A stretch of DNA of 64,000 nt from Arcobacter sp. CECT 8983 (GTDB lineage Bacteria > Campylobacterota > Campylobacteria > Campylobacterales > Arcobacteraceae), in the NCBI RefSeq assembly GCF_004118855.1, contig NZ_PDKF01000008.1:62001-126000 (forward strand), written 5' to 3'. Below are positions 37,697 through 46,789 of this stretch, one piece after another. Each line of letters starts with the position of its first letter. Within the stretch, counting starts at the first letter, position 1. Under the pieces are notes generated by a model, which was not told the DNA's origin, did no database searches, and saw only the letters and a list, made by a program, of their open reading frames with translations. The position numbers were made by a program, and so were the translations under genes.

Positions 37697-37981
37697 ATGA
37701 AAACAGTTACAAAAGTTGATTCAATTAGATTAGCTCATCACTTTAAGAAAGATTCGATTAATATTTATTATGTTGATAAACCATATGGTGAATTTAGTGA
37801 TTCTATAGTTAAAATTGAGATTTTAGAAAATGATAGAATAACAGGACAAGTTGAAGTTCCATATGAAAATATCGATAGTATAATTGATAATCTAACTAAA
37901 GTAAAAGAAAAATTCGATAAGAATCCAAAAACAGAAGATTTACATGATGAATTAGCTGCAAATGTTGGAGGAGGTCAATAA
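37697..37981 (+). CDS. Hypothetical 94-residue protein
   Basis: 94 residues from ATG 37697, 6 bases after AAAGGAG (TTG 37691 touches that site). Soluble, with alternating beta strands (SINIYYVD, IVKIEILEN, GQVEVPYEN) and a C-terminal helix, ending in LAANVGGGQ. No family recognised with confidence; the strand pattern vaguely recalls PC4-like single-strand DNA-binding folds, which is not enough for a call. Monocistronic, 84 bp behind nth, ending at a terminator hairpin. Confidence 0.65.
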   Translation: MKTVTKVDSIRLAHHFKKDSINIYYVDKPYGEFSDSIVKIEILENDRITGQVEVPYENIDSIIDNLTKVKEKFDKNPKTEDLHDELAANVGGGQ

Positions 37982-37982
37982 A

Positions 37983-38012
37983 CTATTTTTAGATAAACTT
38001 TTCTAAAAATAG
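37983..38012. terminator. Terminator hairpin in convergent gene ends
   Basis: CTATTTTTAGA / TCTAAAAATAG, 11-bp perfect stem with an 8-nt loop, starting 2 bases after the stop of the 94-aa gene and reaching into the last codons of the acyl-CoA-dehydrogenase-like gene. Confidence 0.7.
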
Positions 38013-38960
38013 GCTTTTGATATGAGAATTTAAGCCATTTGAATTAAACATTATAATTTCTCTATAAAATCTTTGTAGATTTTTATCTATTAAAATAGAT
38101 TTACCACCATTTAAAATCATTGCCGTTGTAATAATATCTTGAATTGTTGTAAATAAGTCTATTCTTATTTGATCTAAATAAGCTGGATTTTCTGTTTTAA
38201 TAAAAGTATCTTTTAATTTATTTATTCTTTTTTTAGACTCTTTTTTTAATTTTTCATTATCAATATTTTTCATTGCACCTAATGCAATTCCATAAAGGGC
38301 ATAATGAATAGTTTTTGATAAAGATTTATTTTTTGTATAGTGTCCTATTTCATGGGATGATACTATATTCTCTTCTTTTATAAAAAAATCATCTAATTTT
38401 ATATTTACTGTATTTAAAGAGTAGCCTACAAAAGTTTCTGGAGTTTCAAGAATATTGAAACCTTTTTTCTTTTTAAAGCTAGCAATTGCTTCGTACTCTT
38501 TATTGTCGTAGTGAAATCCAATTAAAAGTTTATCAAAGATTTTATAGCCACTAGCCCAAGTAAGATGTCCATTTAGTTTATATCCATCTTTACATTTTTT
38601 AGCATTTATTACAGTTTTATTATCTCTTAAGTGATTTATTGAAATACCACATTTTTTATTAAAAAAATGCTCTTTTCTTTTGAAGTCATTTTTTGTCATA
38701 ATTGAATTTGCTGCAAGTATTTGAATTGCTAAAAAAGACAAAGACCCAGAATAGGGTGTTATTTTCCTAAATAATCTAAACTTTAATAATTCAGGGTTTT
38801 TTATAGAATATTTATGGAAAGAAAAGAGTTCATTTTCATAGGCTATATCAAATGCTTTTTTTAATGTTTTATAATCATTATCCATTTTATGCAAAGGAAG
38901 ATTTTTAAGTTGATTTGTTGTTTTCTTTATATTTCTTAAAAATGTTTTTTCCAATGACAT
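37989..38960 (-). CDS. Acyl-CoA dehydrogenase-like flavoprotein (divergent)
   Basis: 323 residues, shorter than standard acyl-CoA dehydrogenases (about 380). The middle domain has KLNGHLTWASGYKIFDKLLIG, the flavin-contacting region of the family, and the C-terminal helix has NGGKSILIDKNLQRFYREI like the group of flavin monooxygenases and dehydrogenases (DszC/HsaA type). The usual catalytic Glu region is not obvious, and the protein is unusually rich in Lys and Asn. Last gene of a three-gene minus-strand set of unknown function. Confidence 0.65.
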   Translation of the reverse strand: MSLEKTFLRNIKKTTNQLKNLPLHKMDNDYKTLKKAFDIAYENELFSFHKYSIKNPELLKFRLFRKITPYSGSLSFLAIQILAANSIMTKNDFKRKEHFFNKKCGISINHLRDNKTVINAKKCKDGYKLNGHLTWASGYKIFDKLLIGFHYDNKEYEAIASFKKKKGFNILETPETFVGYSLNTVNIKLDDFFIKEENIVSSHEIGHYTKNKSLSKTIHYALYGIALGAMKNIDNEKLKKESKKRINKLKDTFIKTENPAYLDQIRIDLFTTIQDIITTAMILNGGKSILIDKNLQRFYREIIMFNSNGLNSHIKSLFLEKFI

Positions 38961-38963
38961 TTT

Positions 38964-39374
38964 CTATTTCTTTGTGCATTTTTCATTAAGATTATCAAAA
39001 TTTTCAAAAACAAACTCATCTTCTATTTTTACTGCTTTTACATTTTTTACACTACAAAGATATTCTTCTCCTGCTTTTAAAGTGATAAAATCAAAATCAT
39101 AAATAAAGTTAGTTTTTGAAGAAACCGTTTTATTATTTAGTCTTTCAAATGTGAATTTTGAGATTTTAACATTGTGTGTATTCTCATATTTTGTTTTAAA
39201 AATCTCTGGAACTTCTTGCTTTTTATCTTCTATTAAAACATAAGTTAGAATACCACTTAAAACTAAAACAGTAATTAAAATAGCAAACTCTTTTCCTTCA
39301 AACTTTCCATTTACTTTATATATTATATAAGCTACTAAAATTATAAATAAAATCGCTATTAACATTATTTGCAT
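38964..39374 (-). CDS. Hypothetical two-helix membrane protein
   Basis: 136 residues. Two membrane helices (about 3-19 and 31-48) and a C-terminal domain of about 85 residues with beta character (ISKFTFERLNN, FIYDFDFITL, SVKNVKAVKIEDEFVFENF). No family recognised. It starts 2 bp after the stop of the 73-aa gene and ends 3 bp before the dehydrogenase-like gene, so the three are almost certainly one transcript. Confidence 0.7.
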   Translation of the reverse strand: MQIMLIAILFIILVAYIIYKVNGKFEGKEFAILITVLVLSGILTYVLIEDKKQEVPEIFKTKYENTHNVKISKFTFERLNNKTVSSKTNFIYDFDFITLKAGEEYLCSVKNVKAVKIEDEFVFENFDNLNEKCTKK

Positions 39375-39376
39375 GA

Positions 39377-39598
39377 TTAGTTTCCTTGTAGTCTTTTTTT
39401 AAATTCACTAGGACTTAAATATTTATTTGAAGAAGATGAAGTTTTAGCTGATCTATCTATAGAACTAGAAATTGGTTTTGCTGTTTTATATTGTCTATTC
39501 GTTGAGATATTATTTATAAGACCATCTTTTAAATTATCTAAAATATGCATAACTGTTTTTAAATTTTTTTCATCAATATCAAGTGTAATTTTAGCCAT
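39377..39598 (-). CDS. Hypothetical 73-residue protein
   Basis: 73 residues from ATG 39598, which has AAAGGA 5 bases upstream; the frame is open 11 codons further but without a ribosome site. The N-terminus AKITLDIDEKNLKTVMHILDNLKDGLI is a beta strand and helix resembling small regulators; the C-terminal half is Ser/Thr-rich with SPSEFKKRLQGN. No family recognised. First gene of a three-gene operon. Confidence 0.65.
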   Translation of the reverse strand: MAKITLDIDEKNLKTVMHILDNLKDGLINNISTNRQYKTAKPISSSIDRSAKTSSSSNKYLSPSEFKKRLQGN

Positions 39599-39729
39599 AA
39601 AAATCCTTTGTGGAAGTATATCATAAAACAAAATAAAAAAAGTTTCAACTCTTTTCTTAAAACTATATAAATTTTAACAATTAATTAACAGTAGAAAATT
39701 AGAATAATAAAAAATATAAAGGACGTTTA

Positions 39730-41682
39730 ATGAAAAAGATTATTTCTTTATCTATGGCTTGTACATTTTCTTTATTAGCTAATGACACAATAGATTTACC
39801 ATCACTTGAAGTTTCTGAAAAGGTAAATAAAAAAGTTGTAAATAATATTAGTAGTGAACAAATAAAATCAGCTGACTTAGCTGAAACTCTTACTAAAAAA
39901 GTTCCTTCTATTAGTTTAGTAAGAAGAAGTGGTATTGCAAATGATATTATCTTAAGAGGAGCGAAAAAAGATAATATTAATGTTTTGATAGATAATAGCA
40001 AAATCTATGGTGCTTGTCCAAATAGGATGGATCCTACTACTTCTCATGTTTTAACAAATAACATTGAAAGTGTAGAAGTTATTGAAGGACCATATGATGT
40101 TGAGAACTTTGGTACTTTAAGTGGTTTAGTAAAAGTTAAAACAAAGCAAGTAAGTGAAAAACTAAATGGCGATATTAATCTAGGTGTGGGTAGTTATGGT
40201 TATAAAAAAGCTTCATTTACAGTTAGTGGAGGAAATGAATATGTAAAACTATTATTATCAGCTTCAAAAGAAGAATCAGACCAATATGAAGATGGTGATG
40301 GCAATGATTTTTTACAGCAACAAATTGAAAAAAATGTTCCATTCTCAAATAGATATAAAAGTGATGATATTGAAGCCTATGAAAAAGAGACTATCCTTAC
40401 AAAGGCGATTTTTAATATAGATGATTCTTCTGATATAACAGTATCATATACAGCAAATAGAAGTGATAATGTTTTATATCCAAATACTCCAATGGATGCA
40501 GATTATGATGATTCAGATATTTATACCTTTGATTATACTAAAAGAAATTTAGGTGAATATTCAAAAGAGTTAAACTTAGAATACTACTATTCAAAAGTTG
40601 ATCACCCAATGAGTACAGCTTTAAGAAATAGAACAAACGGTATGATGGCTCCTATGGCAGTAATGACTAACCATATGAAATCTTCAATTTGGGGTGCAAA
40701 ACTAAAAAATAAGCTTGATGTTGCTAATGGTGAGTTATTAGTTGGACTTGATACAAGTACAAGAAACTGGAGAGGTAGAATGTATAACTCTACAGGTACA
40801 ATGAATAGTATATCATTATCATCAACTGATACAAGAAATATTGCTATGTTTTCTACTTTTAAAAAATCATTTGGAGCACTTGATTTAGAAGTAGGTGCTA
40901 GATATGATGATACTAATATTGATGTTACTGATTCATCGAAAACTGATAGAGACTATAATGAGTTAAATGGCTATATCTTCTCTATTTATAATCTTGATGA
41001 AGATACTAAAGTTTTTGCTAGCTTTGGTAAATCTTCAAGGGTTCCAGATGCAAGAGAGTTATATTATAGCTCAACTAATCATGATTTAGAGGCTACAAAA
41101 AACTATGAAATTGATTTAGGTTTTGAAAAGACAATGGGAGATTTTAATATAAAAAGTAAACTATTTTATTCAAAACTTGATGATTATATTTATAATATGG
41201 GAGCAGGAGTTTTTGAGAATATTGATGCAAAAATTTATGGTGCAAGTGTAAACGGGTACTATTTATTAAATGATGAGTTTATTTTAGATTATGGTCTTGC
41301 CTATCAAAGGGGTAAAAAAGATGGAAATTATGCAGATAAAGATTTAGCAGAAATCCCACCATTAAAAATGAACTTAAGTTTAACATATCAAAAAGATGTA
41401 TCTAAATTTACTACAGAACTTGTTGCAGTTGATAACTGGAATGAATATGATAGTTCAGCCAATGAACAAGAATTGGATGGATATGCTGTTGTTAATATGA
41501 AGTATGATAGAGATTTAAATAAAAATTTTATTTTAACACTTGGTGTTGATAATTTATTTGATAAAACATATGCTTCTACAAACACTTATCAAGATATTAA
41601 ATATATTGCTACTTCAGGGGAACAAACTCTTATAAATGATCCAGGAAGATATTTTTATGTAAATCTAAAATATACTTTTTAA
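39730..41682 (+). CDS. TonB-dependent copper receptor (OprC/NosA type)
   Basis: 650 residues. Signal peptide 1-17 (LSMACTFSLLA), plug domain about 25-135, then a 22-strand barrel ending in the canonical aromatic C-terminus (NLKYTF). Two motifs match the copper site of Pseudomonas OprC: Cys96-x3-Met100 in YGACPNRMDPTTSH of the plug and His292-x-Met294 in the barrel. Nearby loop MMAPMAVMTNHM is Met-rich. Outer-membrane uptake of copper is therefore inferred, using TonB energy. Monocistronic, ending in a bidirectional terminator. Confidence 0.9.
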   Translation: MKKIISLSMACTFSLLANDTIDLPSLEVSEKVNKKVVNNISSEQIKSADLAETLTKKVPSISLVRRSGIANDIILRGAKKDNINVLIDNSKIYGACPNRMDPTTSHVLTNNIESVEVIEGPYDVENFGTLSGLVKVKTKQVSEKLNGDINLGVGSYGYKKASFTVSGGNEYVKLLLSASKEESDQYEDGDGNDFLQQQIEKNVPFSNRYKSDDIEAYEKETILTKAIFNIDDSSDITVSYTANRSDNVLYPNTPMDADYDDSDIYTFDYTKRNLGEYSKELNLEYYYSKVDHPMSTALRNRTNGMMAPMAVMTNHMKSSIWGAKLKNKLDVANGELLVGLDTSTRNWRGRMYNSTGTMNSISLSSTDTRNIAMFSTFKKSFGALDLEVGARYDDTNIDVTDSSKTDRDYNELNGYIFSIYNLDEDTKVFASFGKSSRVPDARELYYSSTNHDLEATKNYEIDLGFEKTMGDFNIKSKLFYSKLDDYIYNMGAGVFENIDAKIYGASVNGYYLLNDEFILDYGLAYQRGKKDGNYADKDLAEIPPLKMNLSLTYQKDVSKFTTELVAVDNWNEYDSSANEQELDGYAVVNMKYDRDLNKNFILTLGVDNLFDKTYASTNTYQDIKYIATSGEQTLINDPGRYFYVNLKYTF

Positions 41683-41707
41683 ACTAAGAAGGTTTACTTC
41701 TTAGTTT
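41681..41707. terminator. Bidirectional terminator copper receptor / doeB2
   Basis: AAACTAAGAAG / CTTCTTAGTTT, 11-bp perfect stem with a 5-nt loop, holding both stop codons of the convergent genes. Confidence 0.85.
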
Positions 41708-42863
41708 AATCAAAATCAAAATTAGCTAGTCTCATAAGTGTAGTACTAGCTGGTTTTATTAGTTTATCATTAAAGTCATAATAGACATTATGACAAGGTT
41801 TTTGATGTTTTTCTACTCCATCATCACTTCCAATAAGTGCAAAGGCTCCAGGAATTGTATTTAAATAATAACTAAAATCTTCACTAGCCATAATAGGCGT
41901 AGGAATACTACTTTGCCAGTTTTCACCAAGAGTTTGTTTTAAAGCTTCTCTCATCATAGAAGCTTGTATTTCATGATTTATTGTAGCTTGATATCTATCT
42001 CTTAATTCAATTTCAACTTCTACATTATAAGCTTTTGCAACATCTTTAGTGATTTTTTCTATTTGTTCAAAAACAAATTGTTTTAGCTCAATTGTAGGAA
42101 CTCTAATACTTCCTTCTATTTTTGCATTATCAGGAATAGTAGTAAGCTCACCTCTTGCATCTACAGAAGTAACTGAAACAACAACACTATCTTGAGGTGC
42201 AATTTGCCTTGCAACAATTTGTTGTAAGGCTATTGTAATAGCACTTGAAGCTAAAACTGGGTCTTTACAAAGTTCAGGTTGAGAAGAGTGTCCGCCTCGT
42301 CCTTTAACATCAATATGAAAAGTTCCATTTCCAGCCATAACTGTACCATTTGGACAAACTGCTTGACCAAATTTTATAGCTGGCCAATTGTGCCAACCAA
42401 ATATCATATCAACACCTTCTAGACAACCTTCTTCAATCATCTTTTTAGCTCCATGTCCTCCTTCTTCAGCAGGTTGGAAAACTAATGATACTGGATTTGG
42501 AAGTTTATCTTCATTTTGTTTTAACCATATTGCAGTTGCAATTAATGTTGCAGTATGTCCATCATGACCACAAGCATGCATGCACTGTGGCTTTTGTGAT
42601 TTATATGATACGTCAGTTTTTTCTTCTAAAGGTAGGGCATCAATATCTCCTCTTAAGGCGATATGAGGTCCCTTTTTATCTTGGGCAAGTAAACCAACTG
42701 TCCCTGTATTTGCATATGTTTTATAAGGAATATCATGTTGTTCTAAAATATCACGGATATTTTTTGAAGTATTAGTTTCTTCCCATTTTAATTCAGGGTT
42801 TTTATGTAAATTATGTCTAAAATTTATTGCATAATCTATTACTTCATCAAAACTTTTATACAT
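41706..42863 (-). CDS. doeB2: M20-family deacetylase, probably for N-acetyl-diaminobutyrate (DoeB2 type)
   Basis: 385 residues of the M20 aminoacylase/hippurate hydrolase type. Metal and catalytic residues are in CMHACGHDGHTA, QPAEEGGHGAK and GWHNWPA, with ASEDFSYY near the C-terminus. The lid domain lies at about 180-290. In this operon it sits behind an ectoine hydrolase, so its likely job is to deacetylate N-alpha-acetyl-L-2,4-diaminobutyrate. The classical DoeB is an AstE-like enzyme; an M20 enzyme in this step is known as DoeB2. The assignment depends on context. Confidence 0.82.
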   Translation of the reverse strand: MYKSFDEVIDYAINFRHNLHKNPELKWEETNTSKNIRDILEQHDIPYKTYANTGTVGLLAQDKKGPHIALRGDIDALPLEEKTDVSYKSQKPQCMHACGHDGHTATLIATAIWLKQNEDKLPNPVSLVFQPAEEGGHGAKKMIEEGCLEGVDMIFGWHNWPAIKFGQAVCPNGTVMAGNGTFHIDVKGRGGHSSQPELCKDPVLASSAITIALQQIVARQIAPQDSVVVSVTSVDARGELTTIPDNAKIEGSIRVPTIELKQFVFEQIEKITKDVAKAYNVEVEIELRDRYQATINHEIQASMMREALKQTLGENWQSSIPTPIMASEDFSYYLNTIPGAFALIGSDDGVEKHQKPCHNVYYDFNDKLIKPASTTLMRLANFDFD

Positions 42864-42880
42864 AATAACTCCTTTAAATA

Positions 42881-44065
42881 TTATTTTATAAACAGTTTTC
42901 TAGGAAAATCAGATAGTGTTTCTGCTCCATTTTCTGTAATTAAAATACTCTCTGTAATTTCCATTCCCCAGTCATCTTGCCAAATTCCTGGCATAAAGTG
43001 GAATGTCATACCTTCTTCTAAAACTGTTAAGTCTGAAGCTCTTAAACTACAAGTTCTTTCACCCCAGTCAGGTGGATAACTAACTCCAATAGGATAACCA
43101 CACCTTGCATCATTTCTATCTATTCCAAATTTTTTCATTACTCTATCTACAGCATTTGCTATATCACAAGTTCTATTTCCAGGTTTTGCTTCTTCTAATC
43201 CTGCATAAATAGCTTCTTGTAAAGCTTTTTCTGCATCAAGAAATTTTTGTTCAGGTTTTCCCATAAAAATAGTTCTTGACATTGGAGCATGGTACCTTTT
43301 ATAGCATCCTGATATTTCAAAAAAAGTCGCTTCTTTCTTTTTAAAAGGTCGATCATCCCATGTAATATGAGAAGCAGATGCATCAGGACCTGAAGGAAGT
43401 AGGGGAACAATTGATGGATAATCCCCTCCAAATCCGTCAACTCCTTCTATAGCAGTTTCATAGATTTGTGATACAACATGACTTTTAGGAATACCTACTC
43501 TTACAATATCAAGTACTCTTTGATGTATTTTTTGAGTAATTTTTCCTGCAATCTTCATGTACTCAATCTCTTTTTTACTCTTTTTACCCCTTGCCCAATT
43601 TACTAAGTTATTTGCATTTATAAAACTTGCATTTGGAAGAGTTGCTATTAATCTAAAGTGTGCTTCTGCAGAATAATAATAGTTGTCTCTTTCTGTTGCA
43701 ATATTTAGTTTTCCCCAGCCTTTTTTATTTATAATATTTTCTCCAATCCAAGTCATTGGGTGTTCATCTAAATTTTGTACATACTTTTCAGGATAACCAT
43801 ATAGATTCTCTTCTTTCATATAACATTTAATTAAGGCTGCATTTTTATCCATAAGTCTTCCAAACCAAATTGGTTCTTCTTCATCAAGTGAGATTATTAC
43901 TCCTTGATGAACATAAAAAGACCAACCATCATACCCTGTAAGCCAGTTCATATTTCCAGGGTCAGTAGCAAGTAAAACATCAATTCTTCTTTGTTGCATC
44001 ATTGCTTTTACTTTTCTAATTCTTTGAATATACTCTTTTTTTGTAAAAGGTAATTTTGCTTGCAT
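42881..44065 (-). CDS. doeA: Ectoine hydrolase DoeA
   Basis: 394 residues, M24 (creatinase/prolidase) fold. It opens the ectoine ring to N-acetyl-diaminobutyrate. Family-specific stretches are NWLTGYDGWSFYVHQG, WDDRPFKKKEATFFEISG, YKRYHAPMSRT, CGYPIGVSYPPDWGERT and TFHFMPGIWQDDWGMEITESIL. As in DoeA, part of the M24 metal set is altered. These stretches agree closely with DoeA of Halomonas as remembered. This gene identifies the operon as ectoine catabolic. Confidence 0.93.
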   Translation of the reverse strand: MQAKLPFTKKEYIQRIRKVKAMMQQRRIDVLLATDPGNMNWLTGYDGWSFYVHQGVIISLDEEEPIWFGRLMDKNAALIKCYMKEENLYGYPEKYVQNLDEHPMTWIGENIINKKGWGKLNIATERDNYYYSAEAHFRLIATLPNASFINANNLVNWARGKKSKKEIEYMKIAGKITQKIHQRVLDIVRVGIPKSHVVSQIYETAIEGVDGFGGDYPSIVPLLPSGPDASASHITWDDRPFKKKEATFFEISGCYKRYHAPMSRTIFMGKPEQKFLDAEKALQEAIYAGLEEAKPGNRTCDIANAVDRVMKKFGIDRNDARCGYPIGVSYPPDWGERTCSLRASDLTVLEEGMTFHFMPGIWQDDWGMEITESILITENGAETLSDFPRKLFIK

Positions 44066-44087
44066 AGTTTTTCCTTTTATTCTCAGT

Positions 44088-45482
44088 CTATTTCGCTGGA
44101 CCTACCCACACTTGTTGTGTATTTACAAACATTTTAATACCATGTGGTCCTAACTCTTTTCCAAGTCCAGATTTTTTTACACCACCACTTGGAAGTCTAG
44201 GATCTGATTTAACAATCCCATTTACAGAAACTTGTCCTGTAACAATTTTTCCTGCTAATTTTTTACCTTTTTCAACATCTCCTGTCCAAATTGAACCACC
44301 AAGACCATATTCTGTATCATTAGCAATTTTTATTGCATCTTTTTCATCTTTTGCTTTTATTACTGCTGCAATTGGACCAAATGTTTCTTGGCATGATACT
44401 ACCATTCCAGGATTTACATCTGCTAGCATTGTAACTGGGAAAAAGAAGCCTTGACCTTCATGTCTTTGACCTCCTAAAACAAGTCTTGCTCCAGCTTGAA
44501 CAGATCTATCTACTTGATTGTGCATCTCTTCAACAAGTTCACGTCTTGCTATTGGTCCAATAGTAGTTGATTCATCTTTTGGATCACCAAGTTTTAATTT
44601 CTCAAATCTTGTTTTTAATAGCTCAATAAACTCTTCATATATAGGTTCTTCTACAATAATTCTTTTTGCTGCAATACAAGATTGTCCTGCATTGATATAT
44701 CTTGAAAGTACAATAGTATCAGCAGCTTTTTCTAAATCAGTAGTATCTGCTAAAACAATAGCCGGATCACTTCCTCCTAATTCTAAAACAACTGGTTTTA
44801 TTTCACTTCCTGCAATAGCTCCAACGCTTGCACCAGCTTTTGAAGAACCTGTTAAAGAAACTCCTTTTACAATAGGATTTCTAATAACTGACTCTAGGCT
44901 TTCATGCCCAATTACTAAGTTTTGTACTAAGTTTTTAGGAGCACCAGCTTTTTCAAAGGCTTCAACAATTTTAACTGCACAAAGTGGAGTGTGAGAATCA
45001 TGCTTCATAACACAAGCATTACCAGACATAAGTGCAGGAGCTAAATATCTAAATGCCAACCAAAATGGCGCATTCCAAGGTAAAATACCTAAAGTTACAC
45101 CTAATGGTAGATATTGAACATAACTTTCAGTAGCATCTGACTCAAGATATTCAGGTTTTAAGTAATCTTTTCCAAATTGTGCATAATGTTCTGCTGCCCA
45201 TGCAGCTTTATTTACTTCACCCCTTGCTTCATTGATAGGTTTTCCCATCTCTTCTGTCATTGGAAGAGCATAATAATCAAGGTTTTCTTTCATTTCATTT
45301 GCTACATTATTTAAAAGTTCTGCTCTTTGTTCATAACTTGTATCTTCCCAAGTTGTTTCAAAAACATCTTGGGCTTTTTCTAAAATTTCTCTTGCTTCTT
45401 GCTGTGTATGCATTTTTATTTCATATACTACTTCTTGCGTATATGGGTTGATTGATTTAAAGTGTGTATTACTGTATCCCAT
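44088..45482 (-). CDS. doeC: NAD(P)-dependent aldehyde dehydrogenase (aspartate-semialdehyde step, DoeC)
   Basis: 464 residues, succinate-semialdehyde dehydrogenase-like subfamily. Catalytic Glu in LELGGSDPAI, catalytic Cys in NAGQSCIAAKR, cofactor site in LPWNAPFW and GSSKAGASVG, and ETFGPIAAV. In ectoine breakdown DoeC oxidises L-aspartate-4-semialdehyde to aspartate; position between the transaminase and ectoine hydrolase genes supports this. By sequence alone it could also take succinate semialdehyde. Confidence 0.87.
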   Translation of the reverse strand: MGYSNTHFKSINPYTQEVVYEIKMHTQQEAREILEKAQDVFETTWEDTSYEQRAELLNNVANEMKENLDYYALPMTEEMGKPINEARGEVNKAAWAAEHYAQFGKDYLKPEYLESDATESYVQYLPLGVTLGILPWNAPFWLAFRYLAPALMSGNACVMKHDSHTPLCAVKIVEAFEKAGAPKNLVQNLVIGHESLESVIRNPIVKGVSLTGSSKAGASVGAIAGSEIKPVVLELGGSDPAIVLADTTDLEKAADTIVLSRYINAGQSCIAAKRIIVEEPIYEEFIELLKTRFEKLKLGDPKDESTTIGPIARRELVEEMHNQVDRSVQAGARLVLGGQRHEGQGFFFPVTMLADVNPGMVVSCQETFGPIAAVIKAKDEKDAIKIANDTEYGLGGSIWTGDVEKGKKLAGKIVTGQVSVNGIVKSDPRLPSGGVKKSGLGKELGPHGIKMFVNTQQVWVGPAK

Positions 45483-45502
45483 AATATTATCCTTTTAAAA
45501 TG

Positions 45503-46747
45503 TTACGCTAATACTGCTTCAACAGAAGCTACAAATCTATTTAAACCTTCATTTAAAACATCTTCTTCAATTGTTAAAGGAGGAATAAATTTGATAATCT
45601 CACCCGTTGAGCAAGCACCAATAATTAAGCCATTTTCATAACATTTACCAGTTATCTCTTTTACTGTACTAGCACTATCAAACTCAATAGCTAACATCAT
45701 TCCTTTTTGTCTAATATCAACTACTTGTGAGTATTTAGAGTCTAAGTTATCTAGGACTTTTCTAATAATGTCACCTTTTCTTTTTGTTTCATTATTAAAC
45801 TGTTCATCTTTGAAATATTCAATACCTACTTTACCTGCAACAAAAGATAAACCTTGTCCTCTAAATGTACCAGTATGTTGTCCTGGATTCCAAGCTTTAT
45901 CTATTCCAGGTTTATTTACTAGCATCCCAATTGGAGTTCCTACTCCTCCTAATCCTTTTGCTAAAATAATAATATCTGGATCAACATCTAGATCATCAAA
46001 ACTAAAGTAGCTACCACATCTTCCACAACCACATTGAATACTATCAAGTATAAATAATGCTCCTGTGTCATTTGCTAGTTTTTGAACCCCTTGTAACCAC
46101 TCTTTTGTAGCAACTCTAACTCCACCTTCTGCTTGAACAGGCTCTACAATAAATGCAGCTGGAGGAAGCATACCTGAGCCTAAATCAAACATTTTTTGTC
46201 TTAAGTTTTTTAAAGCTTCCATATCATTAAAAGTATCTCTAATAACATTTGTTAAAGGAACACCTGAGCTACTTCTAAATGCATTATTAGCTGTGCAAGC
46301 TAATGCTCCAAGAGTCATTCCATGAAAACCTCTATTAAAAGCAACTACTTCAGTTCTTCCTGTTACTTTTCTAGCTAGTTTTAATGCAGCTTCAACTGCA
46401 TTTGTTCCAGTTGGTCCTGTAAATTGAAGTTTTCTATCTTCCCATCCACGTGGCTTTAAAACTGTTTCAACGAAAGTATCAATAAACTCTCTTTTTACAT
46501 CTGTAAACATATCTAAAGAGTGAATAACACCATCTCTTTGAATAAAATCTATAATCGCTTCTTTCATCTTTGGATTATTGTGACCAAAGTTTAAAACACC
46601 TGCTCCTGCAAAGAAGTCAATAAACTCTTTATCATTTTCATCTGTCATAACAGCATTTTTAGATTTTTTAAATACTGTTGGAACTGCTCTACAATATGCT
46701 CTAATTTCTGATTCACTTCTTTCAAAAGTTGTAATTTCATTTGCCAT
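45503..46747 (-). CDS. doeD: Diaminobutyrate transaminase DoeD
   Basis: 414 residues, class III PLP aminotransferase. The N-terminus SEIRAYCRAVPTVFKKSKN and FIDFFAGAGVLNFGHNNP match the EctB/DoeD family. Also FTGPTGTNAVEAALKLARK, FHGMTLGAL, and the PLP lysine in ILAKGLGGVGTPIG. With no ectA or ectC nearby and ectoine hydrolase downstream, the catabolic direction (diaminobutyrate to aspartate semialdehyde) is inferred. First gene of the operon, behind a long structured leader. Confidence 0.9.
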   Translation of the reverse strand: MANEITTFERSESEIRAYCRAVPTVFKKSKNAVMTDENDKEFIDFFAGAGVLNFGHNNPKMKEAIIDFIQRDGVIHSLDMFTDVKREFIDTFVETVLKPRGWEDRKLQFTGPTGTNAVEAALKLARKVTGRTEVVAFNRGFHGMTLGALACTANNAFRSSSGVPLTNVIRDTFNDMEALKNLRQKMFDLGSGMLPPAAFIVEPVQAEGGVRVATKEWLQGVQKLANDTGALFILDSIQCGCGRCGSYFSFDDLDVDPDIIILAKGLGGVGTPIGMLVNKPGIDKAWNPGQHTGTFRGQGLSFVAGKVGIEYFKDEQFNNETKRKGDIIRKVLDNLDSKYSQVVDIRQKGMMLAIEFDSASTVKEITGKCYENGLIIGACSTGEIIKFIPPLTIEEDVLNEGLNRFVASVEAVLA

Positions 46748-46789
46748 TTTAGATCCTTTTTTTAATTTTGATTTTTAATAATATTTGAA

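Noticed and set aside
37950..37981. C-terminal LAANVGGGQ as a RiPP leader cleavage site
   Set aside because: The double Gly is at the very end with no core peptide, and no modification or export genes are nearby.
44518..44994. 158-codon ORF antisense to the aldehyde dehydrogenase gene
   Set aside because: Ser/Thr/Ile-rich shadow of a strongly conserved gene, no ribosome site.
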